Shown piece by piece: positions 46,974 to 55,327 of a DNA stretch of 64,000 nucleotides. Every line of letters begins with the position of its first letter. Positions within the stretch are counted from its first letter, which is position 1. Source of the DNA: Pseudomonadota bacterium (GTDB lineage Bacteria > Pseudomonadota > Alphaproteobacteria > Puniceispirillales > Marisalimonadaceae); the NCBI GenBank assembly GCA_027625145.1, contig JAQBXK010000005.1, positions 34,952 through 98,951 on the forward strand, given 5' to 3'. The notes beneath the pieces are model-generated. The model worked only from the letters and a program-made list of their open reading frames with translations, was not told where the DNA came from and did no database searches. A program made the position numbers and the translations under genes.

Positions 46974-47159
46974 AGCTCTTAAAATATAAAAGTATTTCTC
47001 TTAGTTCTATTAATAATTTTAAAATATAACACTTTTTTATATATTTTTATTAAATTAAATTACAAATTTTATTATTTATTTTAATGTATAAAAAAGATAA
47101 ACATGTTAATAAAATTATTCAAAAAGAAATATAATTAACTTTAATTAATGGGGGATTAA

Positions 47160-48068
47160 ATGGGAGAAAATATTGCTTTTATAGGGCTTGGAGCTATGGG
47201 CGGGCCAATGGCTCAAAACATTATAAGAAAAGGAACTAAAGTATCTGTTTATGACATAGATAAAACAAAAATGGATCCTGTAATTGAAGTTGGAGGGACT
47301 CTTGGAAGGAATATAAAAGAGACAATTGAAAACGCTGACATCATTATTACTATGTTGCCTTCAACTGAAAATGTTAAGTCTGTTATGACTGATAATGATG
47401 GTGTTCTTTCTTTTGTTAAGCCAAATGCAATTATTTTAGATATGAGTACTATTGCCCCGACAGGAACAGATGAAATCTATAGACTATGCAAAGAAAGTAA
47501 TCTTCAATTTATAGATGCACCTGTAGGTAGATTAGTTAGTCATGCTATTTCTGGTGATTCACTTTTTATGGTTGGATGCGACAATGAAGAAGCATTTAAT
47601 AAAATTGAACCTCTATTAAATGCTATGGGAACAACTATAATTAGATGTGGAAAAGTTGGATCTGGAATTAGAGCCAAAGTTGTAAATAATTTTCAAATTT
47701 TAAGCATTGCTCAAATTACAGCAGAAGCATTAACTTTAGCACAAAAAATTGGCCTTGATCTTGATGTATTTAAAGAAGTAAACGCTGGCACCACCGCTAA
47801 CAATGGTCAATTCCATATTAATTTTTTATCGAAAGTACTTAAAAATGATATTGAACCAGGGTTTACGATTGACCTTGCTCATAAAGACATGGGTTTAGCA
47901 ATAGAAACAGCCAATAGTTTCAGATTAGGATTGCCTGTAGGTTCTGCTGTTCAAGCTGTTTATGGACAAGCACGGTCAGGTAAGTTTGCAAAAAAAGACT
48001 TCAGTGCATTACTTGATTATGCGTGTGAACTAGCAGAGATAGATCCCCCTAGAATAAAAAAATCTTAA
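47160..48068 (+). CDS. 3-sulfolactaldehyde reductase/gamma-hydroxybutyrate dehydrogenase-like protein (YihU type)
   Basis: A 302-residue beta-hydroxyacid dehydrogenase: GLGAMGGPM at 9-17, catalytic K173 with N176 in RAKVVNNFQ, and IDLAHKDMGLA near 237-247. Instead of the PVSGG loop of HIBADH it has DAPVGR, with R124 where E. coli YihU has the sulfonate-binding Arg123; the Asn of YihU is also kept (N176), while a Ser contact appears to be Ile180. I therefore place it with YihU-like sulfolactaldehyde reductases, with other small aldehyde acids possible. It lies next to, and convergent with, the ComD/ComE operon, which strengthens the sulfonate idea. ATG follows a GGGGGATTAA leader. Confidence 0.8.
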   Translation: MGENIAFIGLGAMGGPMAQNIIRKGTKVSVYDIDKTKMDPVIEVGGTLGRNIKETIENADIIITMLPSTENVKSVMTDNDGVLSFVKPNAIILDMSTIAPTGTDEIYRLCKESNLQFIDAPVGRLVSHAISGDSLFMVGCDNEEAFNKIEPLLNAMGTTIIRCGKVGSGIRAKVVNNFQILSIAQITAEALTLAQKIGLDLDVFKEVNAGTTANNGQFHINFLSKVLKNDIEPGFTIDLAHKDMGLAIETANSFRLGLPVGSAVQAVYGQARSGKFAKKDFSALLDYACELAEIDPPRIKKS

Positions 48069-48106
48069 AGAGTTTTTTTGCCAACTTTTCGATAAAAAAT
48101 ATTAGT

Positions 48107-48131
48107 TAGTATGATTAAATTAATCATACTA
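48107..48131. terminator. Bidirectional palindromic terminator candidate
   Basis: TAGTATGATTAA and TTAATCATACTA form 12 perfect pairs around a single A, between the convergent YihU-like and SDR genes and overlapping the SDR stop codon. On the reverse strand a T-rich stretch (ATATTTTTTATC) follows. A loop of one base means the inner pairs must open. Confidence 0.5.
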
Positions 48132-48897
48132 CTGGACATAGTCCTCCATCTAAATTGATGGCTGTGCCAGTTATATATGCGCTTTTATCAGATGATAGAA
48201 ATGCAACTAAATTAGCGTAATCAATTTCTTCACCAACTTTTCCCATAGGAACTTTTTTTGCCATTTGTTTGTAGAGTTCGTTTACTCCATCAGGACCAGC
48301 TCGACGATCCCATTGAGCGCTTTTAAGTAAACCAATACAAATAGCATTTACCCTTATATTATCTTTTGCATACTCATTAGCTAATGATTTTGTTAAATTA
48401 ATACCTGCAGCTCGGGAAACAGTAGTAGGTAATGATCCAGCATTAGGAGCCTTTCCACCGCCAATAGTAGCATTGATTATAACTCCCCCATTGTTAAGCT
48501 TCATATATGGAATAGCTAATCGACACATTCTAATTGTAGCCATAATTTTTAAATTTATGTCATCTTCCCAAATTTTATCTGTAACAGTTTCAAACATCCC
48601 TGCTGCAGAAGCACCAGCATTATTAAGTAAAATATCAATTTTTTTAAATCTGGAAATTGTCTTTTCAATTAATTTTTTACAATCATCGGCTTTACTAACA
48701 TCAGCTTGAATGTTTAAAACTTCATTATTTGTTTTATTGGATATAATTTGAGCTTTTTCTTTTAAATAATCACCACGTCTTCCACATATTACTACTTTGG
48801 CCCCATGCTCTGATAACAATTGAGCTGAAGCAAATCCTAATCCATCACTTCCACCAGTAATAACGGCAACTTTATCTTTTAAACCTAAGTCAAACAT
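48124..48897 (-). CDS. Atypical short-chain dehydrogenase/reductase-fold protein lacking Tyr and Lys
   Basis: A 257-residue SDR-fold protein. The cofactor loop TGGSDGLG (14-21) and LNNAGASAAG (91-100) are intact, but the active-site YxxxK reads TTVSR: Thr158 and Arg162 replace Tyr and Lys. The run LPTTVSRAAGINLTKSLA matches a distinct SDR group in which this change is standard (as I recall), so it is probably not a decayed gene. The protein may bind NAD(P) and catalyse a different reaction, or dehydrate or lyse. It is the last gene of the operon with a Gfo/Idh/MocA protein and the ComE/ComD pair, 38 bases after the former. Confidence 0.8.
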   Translation of the reverse strand: MFDLGLKDKVAVITGGSDGLGFASAQLLSEHGAKVVICGRRGDYLKEKAQIISNKTNNEVLNIQADVSKADDCKKLIEKTISRFKKIDILLNNAGASAAGMFETVTDKIWEDDINLKIMATIRMCRLAIPYMKLNNGGVIINATIGGGKAPNAGSLPTTVSRAAGINLTKSLANEYAKDNIRVNAICIGLLKSAQWDRRAGPDGVNELYKQMAKKVPMGKVGEEIDYANLVAFLSSDKSAYITGTAINLDGGLCPVV

Positions 48898-48935
48898 ATC
48901 AACACTCCTTTATTATTTAATAATTTATATTATAG

Positions 48936-49991
48936 TTATAATTGTATTTTAATAGTCTTATTAGTATCAGCTGATTCTAAGATTGATAATGCAACTTTTA
49001 AAGTTGTCATTCCATCTTCTGCATCAGTAATAGGTTCTATTTTTCTTTCAATGACTTCTTTAAAATGATTTATTTGAGAAATATAAGGATCTAATTCATT
49101 ATAGTGAACTTCTTTTTTAATTAATTTATCTTTCCAATTATTAATATTAGTTTTGTTATCATAGTTCCATAATTTCAGGTTAGGAAACTCCAAAGATCCT
49201 TCAGTTCCTATTATTCGAATACTATTTTCATTTAATTTAGGAAGATTTATATTTTCTCCTATAGCTGTTTCCCAAGACCAAGGAGATGAACCAGAATCAG
49301 TTATTAGGAAATTTCCTAATATTCCATTTTTGAATTTAAAGATAACGGTAAGAACATCTTCTTTTTTAAAATTTCTAAGTGCATTTGATGAAAATGAAGA
49401 AACCGTTTCAATTTCACCAAAGATAAACCTTAAACAATCAATTTCATGAATAAGATTGGTAATAACTGGTCCTGCCGTAATTTCTTGTCTCCATTTAGGA
49501 TCAAAATATTCATTATCTTTTCGTAATCCCCATATTCCTGACAAGCCTATAACTTGACCAAGCTTACCTTCCTTAATTATTTCTTTTGTATTTAATACTA
49601 AAGGATAAAATCTTCTTTGATGCCCAACTAAAACCTTACAATTTTGTTTTTTAGCAAGATCTAAAATTTTTTCAGCTTCGTTTAAATTCGCAGTAATAGG
49701 CTTTTCAATTAAAACGTCTAAACCTAACTTTAAAGCTAAACATGACGTTTCATAATGCATAATTGTTGGAGTAGATATTATAACACCATCAATGCTCATG
49801 GTATTATTTAGGTCTTCTAAATTAGAAAAATAAGATAAATTGTTAGAGTTACAAAAATTATTTGCTTCTAAATCCAAATCAACTACGCCGCATACTTTAA
49901 CACCATCTATCTTTTCAATCGCCATAACATGGCGTTTTCCAATGGCTCCTAAACCTAAAATGGCAATATTTATTATTTCTTTTTTTGGCAT
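48936..49991 (-). CDS. Gfo/Idh/MocA family oxidoreductase
   Basis: A 351-residue protein with the N-terminal Rossmann loop GLGAIGKRH (14-22) and the EKPITANLNEAE motif near 95-106 that carries the family's catalytic Lys. VGHQRRFYP follows as usual. The C-terminal alpha/beta domain spans about 125-330. Members oxidise sugars, inositols and amino-sugar derivatives with NAD(P). Its ATG overlaps the ComE-like stop codon (TAATG), so translation is coupled. In this operon it may oxidise or reduce the C3 acid handled by the decarboxylase (inference). Confidence 0.84.
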   Translation of the reverse strand: MPKKEIINIAILGLGAIGKRHVMAIEKIDGVKVCGVVDLDLEANNFCNSNNLSYFSNLEDLNNTMSIDGVIISTPTIMHYETSCLALKLGLDVLIEKPITANLNEAEKILDLAKKQNCKVLVGHQRRFYPLVLNTKEIIKEGKLGQVIGLSGIWGLRKDNEYFDPKWRQEITAGPVITNLIHEIDCLRFIFGEIETVSSFSSNALRNFKKEDVLTVIFKFKNGILGNFLITDSGSSPWSWETAIGENINLPKLNENSIRIIGTEGSLEFPNLKLWNYDNKTNINNWKDKLIKKEVHYNELDPYISQINHFKEVIERKIEPITDAEDGMTTLKVALSILESADTNKTIKIQL

Positions 49992-50560
49992 TAAGTTTTA
50001 ATTGAACTCATAAATCTATTCATAGAAATAGCACCATCAAAAGAGTGAGGAAAAACAAGAGGTGTGGCTTTAGCCTCACATTTAATAACAATAAGAGACG
50101 GACCTTCTTCATTATAAACTGTATTTATAATCTTATCATAGTCATCTTCACTCTTCACTGTATAACAATTATCAAAGCCTGATCCTTTAGCTATAAGTTC
50201 TAAGTCTGACTTTCCTGCAGTTGCCGTTGGCTGGCTACCTGTCTCTACATAAGATTCATTATCAAGCACTATAACAGTAAGGTTTGAAACAGGATGATTT
50301 GCAATAGTAGCCAAAGAACCTAAACTCATTAAAGTATCACCGTCTCCTGTAAATAATAATATTCGTAAATTTGGTTGAGCTGTTGCGAGACCTAATGCAA
50401 ATGGTATTGATTGCCCCATTGCTCCAATAAAACCAAAATTACCTATATTATCTCCGGCTGACATTAAGTCCCAAGTAGAAGTACCAATGCCGCTTACTAC
50501 TCGGAGATTATCTTTTCTATTTTTTAAAATTTTTTGTACAAATGGTCTTCTATCAATCAT
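49991..50560 (-). CDS. comE: Sulfopyruvate/phosphonopyruvate decarboxylase, beta subunit (ComE-like)
   Basis: A 189-residue C-terminal-type ThDP domain. The ThDP/Mg motif is GDG (72-74) through N101 in VIVLDNESY. FIGAMGQSIPFALGLATA and DNESYVETGSQPTATAGKSDL match sulfopyruvate decarboxylase beta chains and the C-terminal part of phosphonopyruvate decarboxylase. With the alpha subunit encoded five bases upstream it would decarboxylate 3-sulfopyruvate to sulfoacetaldehyde. Phosphonopyruvate is the alternative substrate, but no phosphonate mutase gene is near. Translation is coupled to the Gfo/Idh/MocA gene downstream. Confidence 0.8.
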   Translation of the reverse strand: MIDRRPFVQKILKNRKDNLRVVSGIGTSTWDLMSAGDNIGNFGFIGAMGQSIPFALGLATAQPNLRILLFTGDGDTLMSLGSLATIANHPVSNLTVIVLDNESYVETGSQPTATAGKSDLELIAKGSGFDNCYTVKSEDDYDKIINTVYNEEGPSLIVIKCEAKATPLVFPHSFDGAISMNRFMSSIKT

Positions 50561-50565
50561 AATCT

Positions 50566-51093
50566 TTATCCATTCTTAAATTGTTTAGCACCAATCATTT
50601 TCTGAGAAAGCAATACAGCTGCTGATCGATTTGTGTTGAACGCAAACCTAGCAGCGGCATCAACAGTAGAGCCAACTTCTTCTTCATAATCAGCACGAAA
50701 TACTTTTATATCCATTGCTTCTAGAACTTTTGGCGTACCTAAACCCATAGGAACCTGCCACGGCACAAATTCTCCCCATTCACCTCTCATTGAGACTAAA
50801 GTAAGAAAAGGTATTCTACATATATTAGGAAGTGCTAGAGCATTAATGCAATTACCAACACCACTTGATTGCATAAGCAATGCACTTCTTCTTCCACCAG
50901 CATATGCTCCACAAGATAATCCAACACCATCTTGCTCTGTTGTTAAAGTTACAACATCAATTTCATTATCTTTTTCACAAAGATTTATTAATGGCGTATG
51001 ACCTGCATCTGGAACATGTGAAACCATTGTTATATCTAAGTCTTTAAAAACAGCATATATATCATTTCGCCAGTCTTTAATTAAATCTGCCAT
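50566..51093 (-). CDS. comD: Sulfopyruvate/phosphonopyruvate decarboxylase, alpha subunit (ComD-like)
   Basis: A 175-residue N-terminal ThDP pyrimidine-binding domain. The activating glutamate is E53 in TTEQDGVGLS. VSHVPDAGHTPLIN, LMQSSGVGNCINALALP, MRGEWGEFVPWQVPMG and AVLLSQKMIGAKQF are characteristic of sulfopyruvate decarboxylase alpha chains. It heads the operon ComD, ComE, Gfo/Idh/MocA, atypical SDR. Sulfopyruvate arises from cysteate, sulfolactate or dihydroxypropanesulfonate breakdown; the product sulfoacetaldehyde would need Xsc or a reductase not found in this window. The 198 bases before the divergent SDR gene hold the promoters. Confidence 0.82.
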   Translation of the reverse strand: MADLIKDWRNDIYAVFKDLDITMVSHVPDAGHTPLINLCEKDNEIDVVTLTTEQDGVGLSCGAYAGGRRSALLMQSSGVGNCINALALPNICRIPFLTLVSMRGEWGEFVPWQVPMGLGTPKVLEAMDIKVFRADYEEEVGSTVDAAARFAFNTNRSAAVLLSQKMIGAKQFKNG

Positions 51094-51291
51094 AGTTCAC
51101 ATCCATTTCTAAATACCATTGAATTCTAAATACTATTAAACATGTTAAATACTAAAGCTTATAATTTCAAGCGTATTGGTTAAAATTTTTATTTTAAATT
51201 ATATAATTGAATATTTATTAAAAAACTATATCAAATGAAAATCACATGCAATAATATTAAAATTATTTAAATTTTACAGGAATTAGAGCTT

Positions 51292-52038
51292 ATGAATAAA
51301 CATGAAACAAAAGTTGCAATTGTTACAGGTGCTGCAAAAAATATAGGAAGAGCAACATGTGAAAGCTTATCTAGATTAGGCTTTAATGTTTTAGTTCATG
51401 CTAATACTGATAAAGAAGGAGCGGCTGAAACTGTCAATTTAGTAAAAGCTCATGGACTGTTAGCTAATCAAGTGATTGGAGATTTAACCAAGCCAGAAAC
51501 ATCTCAAGAATTAGTTTTTGAAGCAGCTAAACTTGGAAAAATATCTGCTTTAATAAATAACGCGTCTCAGAGAGAATTTAATAAATTTGATGATATGACT
51601 TTTGATGATTGGCGCTTTGTAATGTCAATAAATTTAGATTCTTTATTTCATACTTGTAAAGCTGTCATTCCTGCTATGAAAGAAAATAAATGGGGAAGAA
51701 TAATCAATTTAGGTGGCTTATCTGCGCATATAAGCGCCATTGGCAGGGCTCATGTAATTACATCTAAGTCAGGAGTAATTGGATTTACTCGAGCATTAGC
51801 CATGGAATATGCAGAGACAGGAATTACTATAAACTGTGTGGTTCCAGGATTAATAGATACGGTTAGAGGAGCTTCAGCAGGTAGCAGTTTAGTTCATCCT
51901 TCTCACTCAAACCCTCCAGTTGGAAGAAAAGGTTTCCCTGTCGAAGTAGCAGCAATGATAACTAATTTATGTGCTCCAAACTCAGACTTTATCACTGGTC
52001 AAACTATTCATGTTAATGGTGGTAGCTTTTTCTCGTAA
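51292..52038 (+). CDS. SDR-fold protein with substituted catalytic tyrosine
   Basis: A 248-residue SDR-fold protein: TGAAKNIG at 12-19, INNASQRE near 88-95, and S144 in GGLSAH. The active-site segment reads RAHVITSKSG, giving K159 but Val155 in the Tyr position, with His154 next to it. So the usual proton donor is absent or replaced by His. The rest, including PGLIDTVRGAS and GQTIHVNGGSFFS, is like a normal SDR, so the gene is under selection. It is divergent from comD and 15 bases ahead of a DMT transporter gene. Confidence 0.8.
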   Translation: MNKHETKVAIVTGAAKNIGRATCESLSRLGFNVLVHANTDKEGAAETVNLVKAHGLLANQVIGDLTKPETSQELVFEAAKLGKISALINNASQREFNKFDDMTFDDWRFVMSINLDSLFHTCKAVIPAMKENKWGRIINLGGLSAHISAIGRAHVITSKSGVIGFTRALAMEYAETGITINCVVPGLIDTVRGASAGSSLVHPSHSNPPVGRKGFPVEVAAMITNLCAPNSDFITGQTIHVNGGSFFS

Positions 52039-52053
52039 AGAAAAATAAACTAG

Positions 52054-52935
52054 ATGACAAACAAATCGATTGATATTTGGGCGGCATCATTTTTAATTAT
52101 TTTTTCAGCTGTACTCGGCTTAAATCAAGTTCTCGTTAAATTAGTGAATATTGGAATGCACCCAGTCTTTCAAGTAGCTTTAAGGTCAGCATTAGCTGTT
52201 TTCCCAATTTTAATCTTTTGTTATTTTTCAAAGAAAAAAATAATAATTTCTGATGGCAGTTTATTTCCAGGTATAATTGCAGGTGTTTTATTTGCGTTTG
52301 AATTTATACTATTATTTACTGCTTTGGATTATTCAACAGTAACAAGAGTTTCACTTATTTTTTATACTATGCCTGTATGGCTAACATTAGGTGCTCACTT
52401 TTTAATTGATGACGACAAACTATCAAGAAATAAAATAATTGGATTAGTTTTAGCTTTTTTTGGACTAATACTAGCTATTTACAAACCTAACGATGTATAT
52501 GAAAGCAAACAATTTCTAGGCGACTTATTTTCTCTGTTAGCTAGTTTTTGTTGGGCCATAATAGCAATTATGCTCAAAATTACACGTTTAAAAAAATCTA
52601 TTCCTGAAACGCAATTATTATATCAATTAATAGTATCTGGAGTAATTTTATTACCTGCATCTTTCTTGTTTGATGATTTCATAAGAGAAATAAATTTAAA
52701 CTTAATTTTAATATTTATATTCCAGATTATTTTTGTTATGTGTATTGGCTTTATTGGTTGGCTATGGGTTATGTCTAAGCACTCTGCTAGTAGCACGAGT
52801 TCTTTTTCATTCTTAACACCCATATTTGGAGTTTTCTTTGGGTGGCTAATAATGAATGATAATATAAACTCACAAATATATTTATCTTTATTTCTTACAT
52901 GCTTAGGTATTTATATTATCAATAAAAAGCAATAA
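52054..52935 (+). CDS. DMT superfamily (EamA) transporter
   Basis: A 293-residue membrane protein with ten likely helices in two EamA repeats (about 10-140 and 150-290). AAVLGLNQVLVKLVNIGMHP at the start, LDYSTVTRVSLIFYTMPVW in the middle and FSFLTPIFGVFFGWLIM near the end are typical. It may export a product or carry a substrate of the pathway encoded by the neighbouring SDR and ComDE genes. It is convergent with the helicase gene, eight bases apart. No substrate can be inferred. Confidence 0.86.
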   Translation: MTNKSIDIWAASFLIIFSAVLGLNQVLVKLVNIGMHPVFQVALRSALAVFPILIFCYFSKKKIIISDGSLFPGIIAGVLFAFEFILLFTALDYSTVTRVSLIFYTMPVWLTLGAHFLIDDDKLSRNKIIGLVLAFFGLILAIYKPNDVYESKQFLGDLFSLLASFCWAIIAIMLKITRLKKSIPETQLLYQLIVSGVILLPASFLFDDFIREINLNLILIFIFQIIFVMCIGFIGWLWVMSKHSASSTSSFSFLTPIFGVFFGWLIMNDNINSQIYLSLFLTCLGIYIINKKQ

Positions 52936-52943
52936 TAATATTA

Positions 52944-55139
52944 TTAGTCTTTAGCTGGTGTCTTCTTTATAGTTTTTGGCTTTGAAGACAATTTTTTACT
53001 AAATGTTTTTACGCCTTTATTTTTATCACCTGTTTTGAAAACATCACTTTTAGGCTTCCTATCTCTAGATGGCTTTTTGTCTCTATTAGCATTGAATTCT
53101 TTTAATTTCTTTTCTTCATTAAAGTTATTTTCAAAATGTGGTAATTTATCATTTCCAGATTTACTATTAGTTTTCTTGTTGTTTCTTTTATCTTTGAAAT
53201 CAGTTCTATTATTATTATTTCTATCTACACTTTGATAATTATCTTTCTGTTTTCCTCGACGACTTGAAAGCTTGCCGGCATCTTGGTTTTCAACATTAGT
53301 AATATCTTTTTCAATATAATTATCAGCAAAAGGAGAAAACTTTGGCTTTGTTCTCTTTTTATCTGAATTTTGCCATCTTTCAGATTTACCTTTTCCTTTG
53401 AAATCATCTTTTTTAAAATCTCTTGATCGACCTTCTCCAGATCTATTGTAATCAGGCTTTCCTCTACCAGGCTTATCCCCATCTGATCTTCCTCTGCCTG
53501 ATCTTCCTCTGTCTGGCCTTCCTCTATCTGAAGAATTGGCGCCTTCAGGTGGCTTATCTAACAATCTAACCATAATATGACGTTCAATTGGTTTGTTTAG
53601 TGATGCAAGTTCTTTAAGAGTTGTAGCGGCCTCTTCTGAAATTTCAACGTTTGTAATTTTTGGAAGGATTTTAATAGAACCAATATCTCTGTTTGACAAA
53701 TTACCTGCTTTACATAACATAGCAACTAACCATCTAGGCTCTGCAGTATCATCTCTTCCGACAGACAACTCAAACCAGAGGCTTTTTTGAAAACCATTTC
53801 CTCTAGAACGTCCTTCATCTCTTTCTGATGGGTTCCTTATCTCTTCAGGGGCAGACAAATTGCTTCCAAGAAGTCTATAATAAGCTGCAGCTAACTGTTC
53901 AATTGAATTATTTGAAATTAATAAATTAACTATTTCTTTTTCTTCTTCTTTTAAAGGTTCTTTTAAGACTGCATTGTCAACTAGCCTTTTTTGATCTTGT
54001 TCAAGAATTTCTTCTCTAGAAGGAGTTGAAGCCCAAATTGGCTTTATATTAGCTTGTGCAAATAACCTCTCCGCTAATCTTGAACGACTTTGTGGAACTA
54101 AAACAGCACAGACACCTTTTCTACCAGCTCTTCCAGTTCGACCACTTCTATGCAGCAAAGTATCGGATGTTCTTGGAATATCAGCATGAATAACTAAATC
54201 TAAATTTGGTAAGTCAAGACCTCTAGCGGCAACATCAGTAGCTACACAAACTCTAGCTTTTGAAGTTCTCATGGCCTGAAGTGCCATATTTCTTTCATTT
54301 TGACTAAGCTCACCAGACAAAGCAACGGCTGAAATACCTCTATTTGTTAAACGGCTGGTCATATGATTAACGGCTATTCTTGTAGCACAAAAAATAATTG
54401 CATTTGCAGCTTCATAATACCTAAGAGTATTAATAATAGCATTTTCCTGATCACTCATTACTATTTTAAACGCTCTATACTCGATATCAACGTGTTGTGA
54501 ATTAGTTTCTCCGGCTGTAATACGAATTGCATCCTTTTGATAACGTTTAGCTAGATTAGCAATTCCTCTTGGAACCGTTGCAGAAAACATTAATGTTTGA
54601 CGTTCTTCAGGTGTAGCATCTAAAATTGCTTCTAAATCTTCCCTGAAGCCCATATCTAACATTTCATCTGCTTCATCTAAAACAACTGTTTTAATATTTG
54701 AAACATTAAAATAACTTCGTTCTATGTGATCTTTTAATCGACCTGGCGTTCCAACAACAATATTAGGCCTGCTCTCTAAATTTCTTCTTTCAGTTCTTAT
54801 ATCCATTCCACCAACGCATGAAACTATTTTTGCATCAGATGATGCTAATAACCAGCTCAATTCATTTTTAACTTGTAACGCCAGTTCTCTTGTAGGAACA
54901 ATAATTAATGCCTCAGGAGACTTTGGGGTTTTAAACGATTGATTATCAGTTGTTAAATTCTCAACTATGGCCATACCAAAAGCTATGGTTTTTCCTGAAC
55001 CAGTTTGGGCAGATACAAGTAAATCGGAACCAGAATATTCTTTTTTTGATACTTCTTCTTGAACAGGAGTTAATTTTTCATAACCCTTTTGCGTCATCGC
55101 ATTGATAATAGCACTAGGAATTCCAGATGTTTCTAACAT
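52944..55139 (-). CDS. deaD: DEAD-box RNA helicase with DbpA-like domain and basic RG-rich tail (CsdA/DeaD type)
   Basis: A 731-residue protein. Helicase motifs are AQTGSGKT (motif I), PTRELA, TPGRL, DEAD (motif II), SAT (III), ARGLD and HRSGRTGRAGRKG (VI), spanning about 20-340. A DbpA/CsdA RNA-binding domain follows around 450-525 (FELSVGRDDTAEPRWLVAML). From 530 to the end the tail is made of RG, DRGR and Lys/Asn-rich low-complexity sequence, suited to nonspecific RNA binding. It unwinds rRNA or mRNA duplexes, often in cold conditions, in the cytoplasm. Gene stands alone, convergent with the transporter gene. Confidence 0.9.
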   Translation of the reverse strand: MLETSGIPSAIINAMTQKGYEKLTPVQEEVSKKEYSGSDLLVSAQTGSGKTIAFGMAIVENLTTDNQSFKTPKSPEALIIVPTRELALQVKNELSWLLASSDAKIVSCVGGMDIRTERRNLESRPNIVVGTPGRLKDHIERSYFNVSNIKTVVLDEADEMLDMGFREDLEAILDATPEERQTLMFSATVPRGIANLAKRYQKDAIRITAGETNSQHVDIEYRAFKIVMSDQENAIINTLRYYEAANAIIFCATRIAVNHMTSRLTNRGISAVALSGELSQNERNMALQAMRTSKARVCVATDVAARGLDLPNLDLVIHADIPRTSDTLLHRSGRTGRAGRKGVCAVLVPQSRSRLAERLFAQANIKPIWASTPSREEILEQDQKRLVDNAVLKEPLKEEEKEIVNLLISNNSIEQLAAAYYRLLGSNLSAPEEIRNPSERDEGRSRGNGFQKSLWFELSVGRDDTAEPRWLVAMLCKAGNLSNRDIGSIKILPKITNVEISEEAATTLKELASLNKPIERHIMVRLLDKPPEGANSSDRGRPDRGRSGRGRSDGDKPGRGKPDYNRSGEGRSRDFKKDDFKGKGKSERWQNSDKKRTKPKFSPFADNYIEKDITNVENQDAGKLSSRRGKQKDNYQSVDRNNNNRTDFKDKRNNKKTNSKSGNDKLPHFENNFNEEKKLKEFNANRDKKPSRDRKPKSDVFKTGDKNKGVKTFSKKLSSKPKTIKKTPAKD

Positions 55140-55327
55140 AATCAGCTTTCAGAGTTTAAAAAAGAAGTAATTTCAAGAAATAATTTATACATATTTCATA
55201 TTTTAATATAATTAATTACTAGATTGACCTTTTAGTCTTCAAAAACAATAAAGTAAAGAAAAGCTTTTGATGTTATAAAGTATTTTTTATAAACTCCTCT
55301 TTTTAATTTTAATTATGATTGCCTTTT

